From Thermoplasmata archaeon (GTDB taxonomy: Archaea; Thermoplasmatota; DTKX01; GCA-020343715), in NCBI GenBank assembly GCA_020343715.1, contig CP070808.1:2167243-2180066 (forward strand): a stretch of DNA of 12,824 nt. The letters are read 5' to 3'. The notes below the pieces were generated by a model. It was given only the letters and a program-made list of their open reading frames with translations, did no database searches and was not told the DNA's origin. The number at the start of each line of letters is the position of its first letter. The stretch's first letter is position 1. The position numbers and the translations under genes are program-made. Of the stretch, positions 7,247-12,824 are shown in pieces.

Positions 7247-7252
7247 GGGAGG
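7247..7252 (+). promoter_or_regulatory. Shine-Dalgarno that sets the TTG start of ftsZ
   Basis: GGGAGG seven bases before TTG 7260, the same spacing as at the beta-helix and transketolase N-half genes. It is the main reason for choosing TTG over the earlier ATG at 7077, which lies upstream of the promoter. Confidence 0.75.
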
Positions 7253-7259
7253 CTTACGG

Positions 7260-8411
7260 TTGAAGTCCATCATCGAGGCGGCATTGAACAGATACGAGGA
7301 ACGCGGTGGCGAAGAGGCCCCGACCAGCGAAGGCGTGCTGTCGGAGGACGACGAGGAGCTGGAGAAGATACTGGCCGGCCTTACGCTGACCATCAAGGTG
7401 GTTGGCTGCGGCGGAGGCGGTAGCAACACTATCAGCAGACTTATGGAGGAGGGCATCCGAGGCGCCGAGCTGGTGGCGTGCAACACCGATGCCGTCCACC
7501 TCAAGAGCGTCCACTCCAACAGGAAGATCCTCCTGGGCCTGAACACCACCCGGGGCCTGGGTGCCGGCGGAGAGCCCTCCATCGGCCGCAAGTCCGCCGA
7601 GGAGGCCCGGTCCCAGCTGGAGCACGTGGTGGCCAAGTCGGACATCGTTTTCGTGACCTGTGGCCTCGGCGGGGGGACCGGCACCGGCTCCGCACCCATG
7701 GTGGCCGAGATGGCCAAGGAGCACGGCGCCCTCGTTGTGGTATTCACCACCAAGCCCTTCAGGGCCGAGGGACCCGCCCGTGAGGAGGCAGCCGTGTGGG
7801 GCCTCAACCGCCTGGTCAATGTGGCGGACACCGTGGTGACCATCCCCAACGACAAGCTTCTTGAGATCAACCCCAACATGCCCCTCAACGCAGCGTTCCA
7901 CGTGGTGGACGAGCTGCTCATGAACTCCATCAAGGGCATAATCGAGATGGTTACCAAGCCCGGCCTTGTGAACATCGACTACAACGACCTACGCACCATA
8001 ATGGACGGAATGGGCATGGCCGTGGTCGGTATAGGCACCGACGACAGCGACGACCGCCGGGCCGAGAAGGCGGTGAAGAAGGCCCTCGACTCCCCGCTTC
8101 TCGCCTACGACATCAGCAATGCCAAGGGCGCCCTCATCAAGGTGACCGGGGGTCCCGACATGACCCTCCAGGAGGCCGAGACCGTGGCCGAGGAGATAAT
8201 GAACCGCGTCAATCCGGGCACCCGGATGATATGGGGCGCGGCCATCGATCCCGAGTGGGAGGGGAAGATCAACGTGATGATGGTCATCACCGGCGTCGAC
8301 TCCCCCGACATCACCGGACGCGCGGCCGCCAGGGCGCGCATCGACGGCGGCGGCACCGGCGGTGCCTGGGCCCGGGGCGGTGGCCCCGAGGGCTTCGACT
8401 CCGTGCGTTGA
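7260..8411 (+). CDS. ftsZ: Cell division GTPase FtsZ (archaeal type)
   Basis: A 383-residue tubulin-superfamily GTPase that polymerises into the division ring. The TTG start gives an N-terminus KSIIEAALNRYEE, like that of other archaeal FtsZ proteins, then an acidic linker (EDDEELEKIL) and the Rossmann-type GTPase. Visible motifs are the nucleotide loop VGCGGGGSNT at about 47-57, NTDAVHL, RGLGAGGEPSIG, the tubulin signature GGGTGTG at about 137-143, and the T7 loop NIDYND at about 238-243 with D240 and D243 placed to trigger GTP hydrolysis. The ending ITGGPDMTLQEAE...WGAAID...VITGVDSP is standard. The C-terminal tail is short and Gly/Arg-rich, without the hydrophobic binding peptide of bacterial FtsZ. 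The nucleotide loop has GGGGS where many homologues have GGAGN. The gene has its own promoter and a probable terminator at 8488-8513, so it is likely monocistronic. Whether it is FtsZ1 or FtsZ2 was not resolved. Confidence 0.97.
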   Translation: MKSIIEAALNRYEERGGEEAPTSEGVLSEDDEELEKILAGLTLTIKVVGCGGGGSNTISRLMEEGIRGAELVACNTDAVHLKSVHSNRKILLGLNTTRGLGAGGEPSIGRKSAEEARSQLEHVVAKSDIVFVTCGLGGGTGTGSAPMVAEMAKEHGALVVVFTTKPFRAEGPAREEAAVWGLNRLVNVADTVVTIPNDKLLEINPNMPLNAAFHVVDELLMNSIKGIIEMVTKPGLVNIDYNDLRTIMDGMGMAVVGIGTDDSDDRRAEKAVKKALDSPLLAYDISNAKGALIKVTGGPDMTLQEAETVAEEIMNRVNPGTRMIWGAAIDPEWEGKINVMMVITGVDSPDITGRAAARARIDGGGTGGAWARGGGPEGFDSVR

Positions 8412-8725
8412 GCTGGAGGATAGGAATAGGACGACGCGGCAGGCGCGGAAGTCCTGACGCCGGGCCATGCTTGAAGTTATAGTTTGGGCCCCTTTCCATG
8501 AAGGGTGCTTTTTGCGATGGTCTTATCAGCTACCGCGTCGCATCCCCCTCTTGGACCTTATCGGCTTTAATACCTTTGCCGTAGTTTATCACGAGGTATT
8601 ATCATGCCACGGCAGCAACCCGGTTAGGCCGGTACGCTGGCTCACACCCAGGAGGCCTTATCAGACCCTGCTTTGACGAAAGGTTCAAGTGCCATCCAGG
8701 CATTGCCGGTCCCGGTGGCGAGGAC
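8412..8725 (+). other. 314-base intergenic region with five TTATC motifs
   Basis: No convincing gene lies here on either strand. Base composition is more AT-rich than the flanks. The motif TTATC occurs at 8523, 8558, 8586, 8599 and 8658, four of them as TTATCA and one as TTATCG. Similar CTTATC elements precede two other genes in the window at TATA distance, so these may be weak tandem promoters or sites for a regulator of the PAC2-family gene. A TATA-like CTTTAATAC at 8565-8573 would give a leader of about 130 bases. Confidence 0.4.
8488..8513 (+). terminator. Probable ftsZ terminator: hairpin plus T5
   Basis: CCCTT at 8490-8494 pairs with AAGGG at 8501-8505 around a 6-base loop. After TGC comes a run of five T at 8509-8513. 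The element sits about 80 bases after the ftsZ stop. Archaeal termination mainly needs the T-run; the stem may add to it. Confidence 0.4.
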
Positions 8726-9508
8726 ATGGAAGACGACATCCAGATCCACATGTACGAGGAAGTTGACCTGAACAACGCGATGCTCATCGACGGATTCCCC
8801 ACCGTGGGCCTTCTGAGCACCATCGTGTCCTCGTTCATCGTCGACGCCCTGAAGCTCCGCCGGGTCGGCGCGGTGATATCCCGGCACTTCCCCGCGGCCG
8901 CCATAATCCAGAACGGAGTCCCCTCACCACCGCTGCGCATCTATGCGGGACCCAAGCTCTGCGGTCCTGAGAACGAGTGCGATCAGGTGGTCGTCCTCAA
9001 CTCCGAGGTGCGCATCCCTGACGACCTGCAGCTCCCCCTCGCCCAGAAGATCCTGGACTGGGCCAAGGCCGAGGGCATCAAGACGATACTCACGGTGGAG
9101 GGCACCCCCATGCAGGACGTGCCCGACCCGGAGGACACCGTGGGCATCTACGGGGCCGGCTCCACCGAGAGGGCCCGGGAGCTGATCAAGCGCTTCAACC
9201 TCACCGCCATGGACATGGGCATAATCACCGGCGTCTCGGGCCAGATGCTGTACCTGGCGAACATGGAGGCCCGGGACGTGCTGTGCCTCCTGGGACCGGC
9301 CCACTCCCAGTACCCTGATGCACGGGCCGCCGCGAAGATGATCGAGGTCATCGACGACATGCTGCCGGTCATCGAGATCGACACGGACCCCCTCCTAGAG
9401 CAAGCAGCCAAGATAGAACAAGAGGTCCAGGGGGCCTTAGAGGCCATCCAGCGGAGCATGGAGCACGGTCAGGAGCCCCAGTCGCTGCCCGGGCCCATGT
9501 ACCGGTAG
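8726..9508 (+). CDS. PAC2-family protein (archaeal proteasome assembly chaperone homologue)
   Basis: A 260-residue protein of the PAC2 family, which includes archaeal PbaA/PbaB and eukaryotic proteasome assembly chaperones. Family features are the early GFPTVGLL at about 23-30 followed by a helix (STIVSSFIVDALKLRRVGAV), the strand-helix core VVVLNSEV...LAQKILDWAKAEGIKTILTVEG, YGAGSTERARELIKRF, and the segment TGVSGQMLYLANMEARDVLCLLGP, where substrate or partner contacts are expected. The C-terminal 50 residues are helical and rich in Glu/Gln (LLEQAAKIEQEVQGALEAI), likely a short coiled coil. Not all PAC2 proteins act on the proteasome, so the partner is inferred. The start has GGTGGCGAGG just upstream. 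It is convergent with the tandem ribbon-helix-helix gene, 6 bases between the stops, and is preceded by a long non-coding region with repeated TTATC motifs. Confidence 0.88.
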   Translation: MEDDIQIHMYEEVDLNNAMLIDGFPTVGLLSTIVSSFIVDALKLRRVGAVISRHFPAAAIIQNGVPSPPLRIYAGPKLCGPENECDQVVVLNSEVRIPDDLQLPLAQKILDWAKAEGIKTILTVEGTPMQDVPDPEDTVGIYGAGSTERARELIKRFNLTAMDMGIITGVSGQMLYLANMEARDVLCLLGPAHSQYPDARAAAKMIEVIDDMLPVIEIDTDPLLEQAAKIEQEVQGALEAIQRSMEHGQEPQSLPGPMYR

Positions 9509-9514
9509 GTCGCC

Positions 9515-9922
9515 TCAGGGTCGACTAACCTGGAGAAGGGGTCCCAGGCTCTCCCACATGGCCCACCGGGCCATCTCCTCGGAGCTCACACCCGCAGCGA
9601 GGGCCATGCCGTCCAGGGCCTCCTTCTCCTCGGTGTCCAGACCAAGCTCGACCCTGGAGGTCCTCTCCCGGTCCAGGTCGTCCCTGCGCTTCCCAGGCGG
9701 GACCGACCCCGGGTCCAGGAACGGCAACAGCGCAGCCCGGGCTATCTCCGGAGGGTTGGCCGGGTACAAGCTGGACAGGAACCGCAGGGCGTCGTACTCC
9801 ATCGGGGTCAGGGGCACCGAGATGTGCACGGGCCACTCCCGGGCGTAGGCCTCGACCCCCTGGTTGGTCCTGCGGTCCACGTCGAGCATCTCGGCGAACA
9901 GGTCCACCACATGTCGAACCAT
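9515..9922 (-). CDS. Small protein with two predicted ribbon-helix-helix domains
   Basis: A 135-residue protein, start at ATG 9922. I do not recognise an exact family. Two stretches fit the ribbon-helix-helix pattern of strand, helix, turn, helix. The first, at about 31-70, is PVHISVPLT, then PMEYDALRFLSSLY, then NPPEIARAALLPFLD. The second, at about 88-130, is SRVELGLD, then TEEKEALDGMALAAG, then SSEEMARWAMWESLGPLL. A charged linker (PGKRRDDLDRER) joins them. Ribbon-helix-helix proteins normally dimerise to form one DNA-binding sheet; two in one chain could fold as an internal dimer. The start is chosen over an upstream ATG at 10012 because a CCTTATCGTC element at 9951-9960 would start transcription near 9931 and the first 30 residues of the longer form look random. 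It diverges from the transketolase operon. Function as a regulator is inference. Confidence 0.6.
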   Translation of the reverse strand: MVRHVVDLFAEMLDVDRRTNQGVEAYAREWPVHISVPLTPMEYDALRFLSSLYPANPPEIARAALLPFLDPGSVPPGKRRDDLDRERTSRVELGLDTEEKEALDGMALAAGVSSEEMARWAMWESLGPLLQVSRP

Positions 9923-9950
9923 GGGCCTCGGTCCCGTCAGGGCCCCCTGG

Positions 9951-9960
9951 GACGATAAGG
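9951..9960 (-). promoter_or_regulatory. TATA-like element for the ribbon-helix-helix gene
   Basis: CCTTATCGTC on the minus strand, about 34 bases before ATG 9922, giving a nearly leaderless message. It resembles the CTTATC element of the metallo-beta-lactamase-fold gene and the TTATC motifs before the PAC2-family gene. Confidence 0.35.
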
Positions 9961-9992
9961 GTTGCGGAGGTCTGGCGACCCCGCCTGCGCAA

Positions 9993-10002
9993 GCCTTTTT
10001 AC
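9993..10002 (+). promoter_or_regulatory. TATA-like element for the transketolase-transaldolase operon
   Basis: GCCTTTTTAC, about 80 bases before TTG 10078, would start transcription near 10023. It resembles the CCTTTATATC box at 2093 and the CCTTTTTTAA at 12554. It overlaps the region upstream of the divergent ribbon-helix-helix gene. Confidence 0.4.
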
Positions 10003-10063
10003 CACAGGTCATGATATGGGGAAGGCAGGGCCGGGAACGCCGTGCCCGACCCTATTGTTCCCC

Positions 10064-10070
10064 GGGGAGG
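10064..10070 (+). promoter_or_regulatory. Shine-Dalgarno that sets the TTG start of the transketolase N-half
   Basis: GGGGAGG seven bases before TTG 10078. A GTG at 10042 is also in frame but has no such site, and the 12 residues it would add are unlike the family. Confidence 0.75.
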
Positions 10071-10077
10071 AATCCGC

Positions 10078-10908
10078 TTGCAGAAGCCGATAGAAGACAT
10101 TGATGAACTCAGGGCGAAGGCCTACGAGGTGCGGAGGCACATCCTCAAGATGACCACGGCAGCGGGCTCGGGACATCCCGGAGGCTCCATGTCCGCCACC
10201 GACATCCTGGTCTGCCTGTACTTCAACGTGATGAAGCACGACCCGGGCAAGCCCGACTGGCCCGACAGGGACAGGTTCGTCCTCTCCAAGGGCCACGCCG
10301 CCCCCGCGCTCTACTCGGTCCTGGCCGAGTGCGGCTACTTCTCCAAGAAGCTGCTCCCGAGCCTGCGGAAGCTGGGCTCGCCCCTCCAGGGCCATCCCGA
10401 CATGAAGCGCCTGCCCGGCATCGAGATGTCCACCGGCTCCCTGGGGCAGGGCATCTCCACCGCCCTGGGCATGGCCATGGGCTACCGGCTCGACGGCAAG
10501 AAGAACCGGATCTTCTGCATGATTGGCGACGGCGAGAGCCAGGAGGGTCAGGTCTGGGAGGCGGCGATGGCAGCGGCCCACAACCGGCTGGACAACCTCA
10601 CCGTCATCATGGACGAGAACCGGCTACAGATCGACGGCACCACCGACGAGATCATGAACATCAGCAACCAGCGGGCCCGATGGAAGGCCTTCGGCTGGGA
10701 CACCCACGTCATCGACGGTCACAACTACAAGGCCATCCTCAAGTTCCTTCACAAGTCCAAGGAGAGCGGCAAGCCGAGGATGATCGTGGCCCAGACGGTC
10801 AAGGGCAAGGGCGTCGATTGGATGGAGAACAAGCTCCAGTACCACGGCGCTCCCCTCTCGAAGGACGAGCTGAAGCGGGCCCTGGACGACCTGGTGGAGG
10901 TGGGCTGA
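10078..10908 (+). CDS. Transketolase, N-terminal (thiamine diphosphate-binding) subunit
   Basis: A 276-residue subunit corresponding to the first half of transketolase, which moves two-carbon units between sugar phosphates using thiamine diphosphate. Family motifs in order are GHPGGSMSATDIL (H33), LSKGHAAPALY (H73), GSLGQGISTALGMA, and the cofactor/Mg signature GDGESQEGQVWEA at 150-162 with N181 in the MDEN segment. Later come the helix of the ARWKAFGW region and TVKGKGVDWMEN near the end. It lacks the pyrimidine-binding and C-terminal parts, which are encoded by the next gene; split transketolases are common in archaea. The TTG start is set by GGGGAGG seven bases before it. The stop overlaps the next start by one base, so the two subunits should be made in similar amounts. 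Confidence 0.95.
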   Translation: MQKPIEDIDELRAKAYEVRRHILKMTTAAGSGHPGGSMSATDILVCLYFNVMKHDPGKPDWPDRDRFVLSKGHAAPALYSVLAECGYFSKKLLPSLRKLGSPLQGHPDMKRLPGIEMSTGSLGQGISTALGMAMGYRLDGKKNRIFCMIGDGESQEGQVWEAAMAAAHNRLDNLTVIMDENRLQIDGTTDEIMNISNQRARWKAFGWDTHVIDGHNYKAILKFLHKSKESGKPRMIVAQTVKGKGVDWMENKLQYHGAPLSKDELKRALDDLVEVG

Positions 10909-11864
10909 TGGCGGACAAGAAGGGCAGGAGGAGACAGCGCGACGTCTTCGGCAACACCCTCGCGGAGTGCGGGACGAAGAACCGGAACATCGTAGCCCTC
11001 AACGCCGACCTGTCGGGCTCCACCCGGACCGCGTACTTCGCCCGGGTGGAGGCCTGCGCAGACCGCTTCTGGAACATGGGCATCGCCGAGGCGAACATGA
11101 TGGGCGTCGCCGCGGGACTGGCCACCACCGGCAAGGTGGTCGTCGCGTCCACCTTCGCCGTCTTCGCCACCGGCAGGGCGTACGACCAGATACGCCAGTC
11201 CATAGCCTATCCCAACCTGGACGTGAAGATCATCGCCAGCCACGCCGGAGTCACCGTGGGCGGGGACGGCGCCTCCCACCAGACCACCGAGGACATCGGC
11301 CTCATGCGCATGCTCCCCAACATGCGCGTCGTTGTGCCCTGCGACGGGACCGAAACGGAGGCCATCACCGAGGCCATCCTGAACATACCCGGCCCCTTCT
11401 ACATGCGCATGGGCCGGTCGGAGGTACCCGACGTGTTCGAGCCGGGGACCCCGTGGCACCTGGGCAAGGCCACCACCGTGGCCGACGGGGACGACGTGGC
11501 CATCATTGCCATCGGCATAATGGTGGGGGAGGCACTGAAGGCTCGCGAGAAGCTGGCGGAGGAGAACGTCTCCGCCCGGGTCATCAACATGTCCTCCATC
11601 AAGCCCATCGACCGGGGCGCCATACTCAAGGCCGCCAAGGAGACGGGGGCCATCGTGACCGCCGAGGAGCACACCATCATCGGGGGCCTGGGCAGCGCCG
11701 TCTGCGAGGTCACCGCGGAGGACTACCGCGTGCCGGTCAAGAGGGTGGGAGTCAGGGACGTGTTCGGCCAGTCCGGCGAGGTGGACGAGCTGATGCACGC
11801 CTACGGCCTCACCGCGGACAACCTGGTAAAGACGTCCCACGACGTGATGAAGCACAGGATGTGA
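10908..11864 (+). CDS. Transketolase, C-terminal (pyrimidine-binding) subunit
   Basis: A 318-residue partner of the preceding gene product. Residues about 11-180 form the pyrimidine-binding domain: [10 protein letters not shown], then [17 protein letters not shown], with E61 as the Glu that activates thiamine diphosphate, then [19 protein letters not shown] and [19 protein letters not shown]. The remainder is the transketolase C domain ([40 protein letters not shown]). The Arg/Lys-rich N-terminus (KKGRRRQR) is short. The ATG overlaps the upstream TGA in the form TGATG, with GGAGGT six bases before it, a sign of translational coupling. The transaldolase gene starts 28 bases after its stop. Confidence 0.95.
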   Translation: MADKKGRRRQRDVFGNTLAECGTKNRNIVALNADLSGSTRTAYFARVEACADRFWNMGIAEANMMGVAAGLATTGKVVVASTFAVFATGRAYDQIRQSIAYPNLDVKIIASHAGVTVGGDGASHQTTEDIGLMRMLPNMRVVVPCDGTETEAITEAILNIPGPFYMRMGRSEVPDVFEPGTPWHLGKATTVADGDDVAIIAIGIMVGEALKAREKLAEENVSARVINMSSIKPIDRGAILKAAKETGAIVTAEEHTIIGGLGSAVCEVTAEDYRVPVKRVGVRDVFGQSGEVDELMHAYGLTADNLVKTSHDVMKHRM

Positions 11865-11892
11865 TTACTCTCAACGAAGGAGAAGCGATCGT

Positions 11893-12537
11893 ATGAAGCT
11901 GTTCATAGACACCGCCAACGTGGACCACATCAGGGAGGTCGCGTCGTGGGGCGTCCTGGCGGGCGCTACCACTAACCCCTCGCTGATAGCGAAGGAGGGC
12001 CGTGACTTCCGGGAGGTCATCGAGGAGATCTGCGACATCGTGGACGGACCCATCAGCGCCGAGGCCGTCAGCGAGGACGCAGAGGGCATGATGAAGGAGG
12101 CCCGTAAGTTCTCGGCGTGGCACCCCAACGTGACCATCAAGCTGCCCATGACGGCCGAGGGCCTGAAGGCCACCGCCATGTGCGCTGACGAGGGCATAAA
12201 GACCAACGTCACCCTCATATTCTCCCCTTCCCAGGCCCTGCTCGCCGCCAAGGCGGGCGCCACCTTCGTGAGCCCCTTCGTGGGCAGGCTCGACGACATC
12301 AGCCACACGGGGATGGAGCTGGTCCAGACCTGCGTGGCGATGTACGAGAACTACGGGATAGAGACGGAGGTCATCGTCGCCTCGGTACGCAATCCGCTCC
12401 ACGTCATCGACGCCGCCCTCATGGGTGCCCACATCGCGACGATACCGTACAAGACGTTCCACCAGATGCTCGCCCACCCGTTGACGGACATCGGCATCCA
12501 GAAGTTCCTTGACGACTGGGACAAGGTTCCCAAGTAA
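11893..12537 (+). CDS. Transaldolase (TalC/MipB-type)
   Basis: A 214-residue enzyme of the small transaldolase/fructose-6-phosphate aldolase group, which transfers a dihydroxyacetone unit through a Lys Schiff base. The frame [28 protein letters not shown] and [13 protein letters not shown] is standard, and K83 in VTIKLPMT is the Schiff-base Lys. Two residues that separate the activities point to transaldolase: Glu57 (AEAVS) where fructose-6-phosphate aldolase has Gln, and Phe129 (SPFVGR) where the aldolase has Tyr. Length is normal. An AAGGAG site lies 10 bases before the ATG. It closes the operon with the two transketolase subunits. The pair covers the sugar-phosphate exchanges that produce ribose-5-phosphate and erythrose-4-phosphate. 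A T-run at 12556-12561 follows shortly after the stop. Confidence 0.95.
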   Translation: MKLFIDTANVDHIREVASWGVLAGATTNPSLIAKEGRDFREVIEEICDIVDGPISAEAVSEDAEGMMKEARKFSAWHPNVTIKLPMTAEGLKATAMCADEGIKTNVTLIFSPSQALLAAKAGATFVSPFVGRLDDISHTGMELVQTCVAMYENYGIETEVIVASVRNPLHVIDAALMGAHIATIPYKTFHQMLAHPLTDIGIQKFLDDWDKVPK

Positions 12538-12553
12538 GAGGTCCGGGGCGGCA

Positions 12554-12563
12554 CCTTTTTTAA
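12554..12563 (+). promoter_or_regulatory. T6 tract: transaldolase terminator and/or promoter of the next gene
   Basis: CCTTTTTTAA begins 17 bases after the transaldolase stop. The six-T run fits an archaeal oligo-T terminator. The same bases resemble the CCTTTTTAC and CCTTTATATC promoters in this window and lie about 38 bases before ATG 12596, so they could serve as its TATA box. The two roles cannot be separated from sequence alone. Confidence 0.45.
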
Positions 12564-12595
12564 CGCCTTGAGAGAATCTGGATGGCGGTGGACCC

Positions 12596-12824
12596 ATGGT
12601 ATTCTGCCCCAGCTGCGGGAAGAAGCTCGTTACCCCGATGAAGTTCTGCATGTATTGCGGGTACTCCTTCCCCCAACCGCTGCTGGAGCATATGGAGGAG
12701 GCCCTGGGTACCAAGTTCGCCCACACCACCGAGACACCCGAGGCGGAGCCACAGCCAGAACCAGAACCCGAGCCCGAACCGGATCCCGAACCGGAGCCCG
12801 AGCCGGAACCCGAACCGGAACCCG
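12596..12824 (+). CDS. Zinc-ribbon protein with Pro-Glu repeat, partial (3' end outside window)
   Basis: Seventy-six codons are visible before the right edge. Residues 4-21 form a short zinc ribbon with CPSC and CMYC pairs (C4, C7, C18, C21), similar to the zinc_ribbon_2 type found at the N-terminus of many archaeal proteins. A short helical stretch (PLLEHMEEALGTKF) follows. From residue 48 the chain becomes an acidic Pro-rich tract that is a nearly perfect Pro-Glu repeat from residue 54 to the window edge. Such tracts are stiff spacers. The rest of the protein, perhaps a membrane or binding domain, lies outside, so function cannot be assigned. A weak GGTGG lies shortly before the ATG. Confidence 0.75.
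   Translation, partial: MVFCPSCGKKLVTPMKFCMYCGYSFPQPLLEHMEEALGTKFAHTTETPEAEPQPEPEPEPEPDPEPEPEPEPEPEP
12755..12824 (+). repeat. Pro-Glu coding hexamer repeat, runs off the window
   Basis: At least eleven copies of a six-base unit CCN-GAR, with one unit changed to Pro-Asp. Codons vary between CCA/CCC/CCG and GAA/GAG, so selection on the peptide is more likely than a recent DNA expansion. Copy number may vary between strains. Confidence 0.8.

Noticed and set aside
8637..8651. tRNA anticodon-like hairpin (CTGG, 7-base loop CTCACAC, CCAG), with GGTTCAAGT downstream
   Set aside because: The distance to the T-loop-like sequence is about 35 bases, no acceptor stem or D-arm pairs, and the T-stem does not close. 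Not a tRNA.
8467..8676. 69-codon open frame in the ftsZ-PAC2 gap
   Set aside because: No ribosome site, codon use unlike the neighbours, and it crosses the probable terminator.
1..12824. Defence islands, toxin-antitoxin pairs, transposases, CRISPR arrays, att sites
   Set aside because: None seen. Gene content, promoters and composition look like ordinary chromosomal DNA.

Overview
The window looks like chromosomal DNA from a GC-rich archaeon, most likely a member of the Thermoplasmatota; high-GC relatives of Methanomassiliicoccales would fit, but the lineage is an inference. The evidence is TATA-box promoters, an archaeal-type FtsZ, a PAC2-family proteasome-assembly chaperone homologue, a transketolase split into two genes followed by a small transaldolase, and several surface proteins built from Ig-like, beta-helix or Asp-box repeats. 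Base composition and codon use look uniform, and I see no mobile elements, CRISPR arrays, tRNA or rRNA genes.

Left part (1-4506): an Asp-box (BNR) repeat secreted protein runs off the left edge on the minus strand. Next, also on the minus strand, is a two-gene unit: a YycJ/WalJ-like metallo-beta-lactamase-fold hydrolase followed 4 bases later by a single-pass membrane protein with a very acidic cytoplasmic tail. Divergent from it is a large membrane protein with three SbsA-type Ig-like domains and a PKD-like domain outside the cell, one membrane helix, and a cytoplasmic tail ending in a zinc ribbon. A convergent winged-helix regulator follows.

Middle (4507-9922): the regulator is divergent from a secreted, C-terminally anchored beta-helix plus Ig-like surface protein. 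Then comes ftsZ, with its own promoter, an unusually long leader and a TTG start. A 314-base non-coding gap carries a hairpin/T-tract terminator and five TTATC motifs. The PAC2-family gene follows, facing a small protein that reads as two ribbon-helix-helix domains in one chain.

Right part (9923-12824): transketolase N-half (TTG start), transketolase C-half (start overlaps the previous stop by one base) and transaldolase form a tight operon. Together they would supply the sugar-phosphate rearrangements of the non-oxidative pentose phosphate pathway (ribose-5-P and erythrose-4-P). The window ends inside a gene for a protein with an N-terminal zinc ribbon and a Pro-Glu repeat.

No clearly new multi-gene system is visible. 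The items most worth a second look are the Ig-ectodomain/zinc-ribbon transmembrane protein, the tandem ribbon-helix-helix protein, the TTATC motif cluster before the PAC2 gene, and the ftsZ leader.
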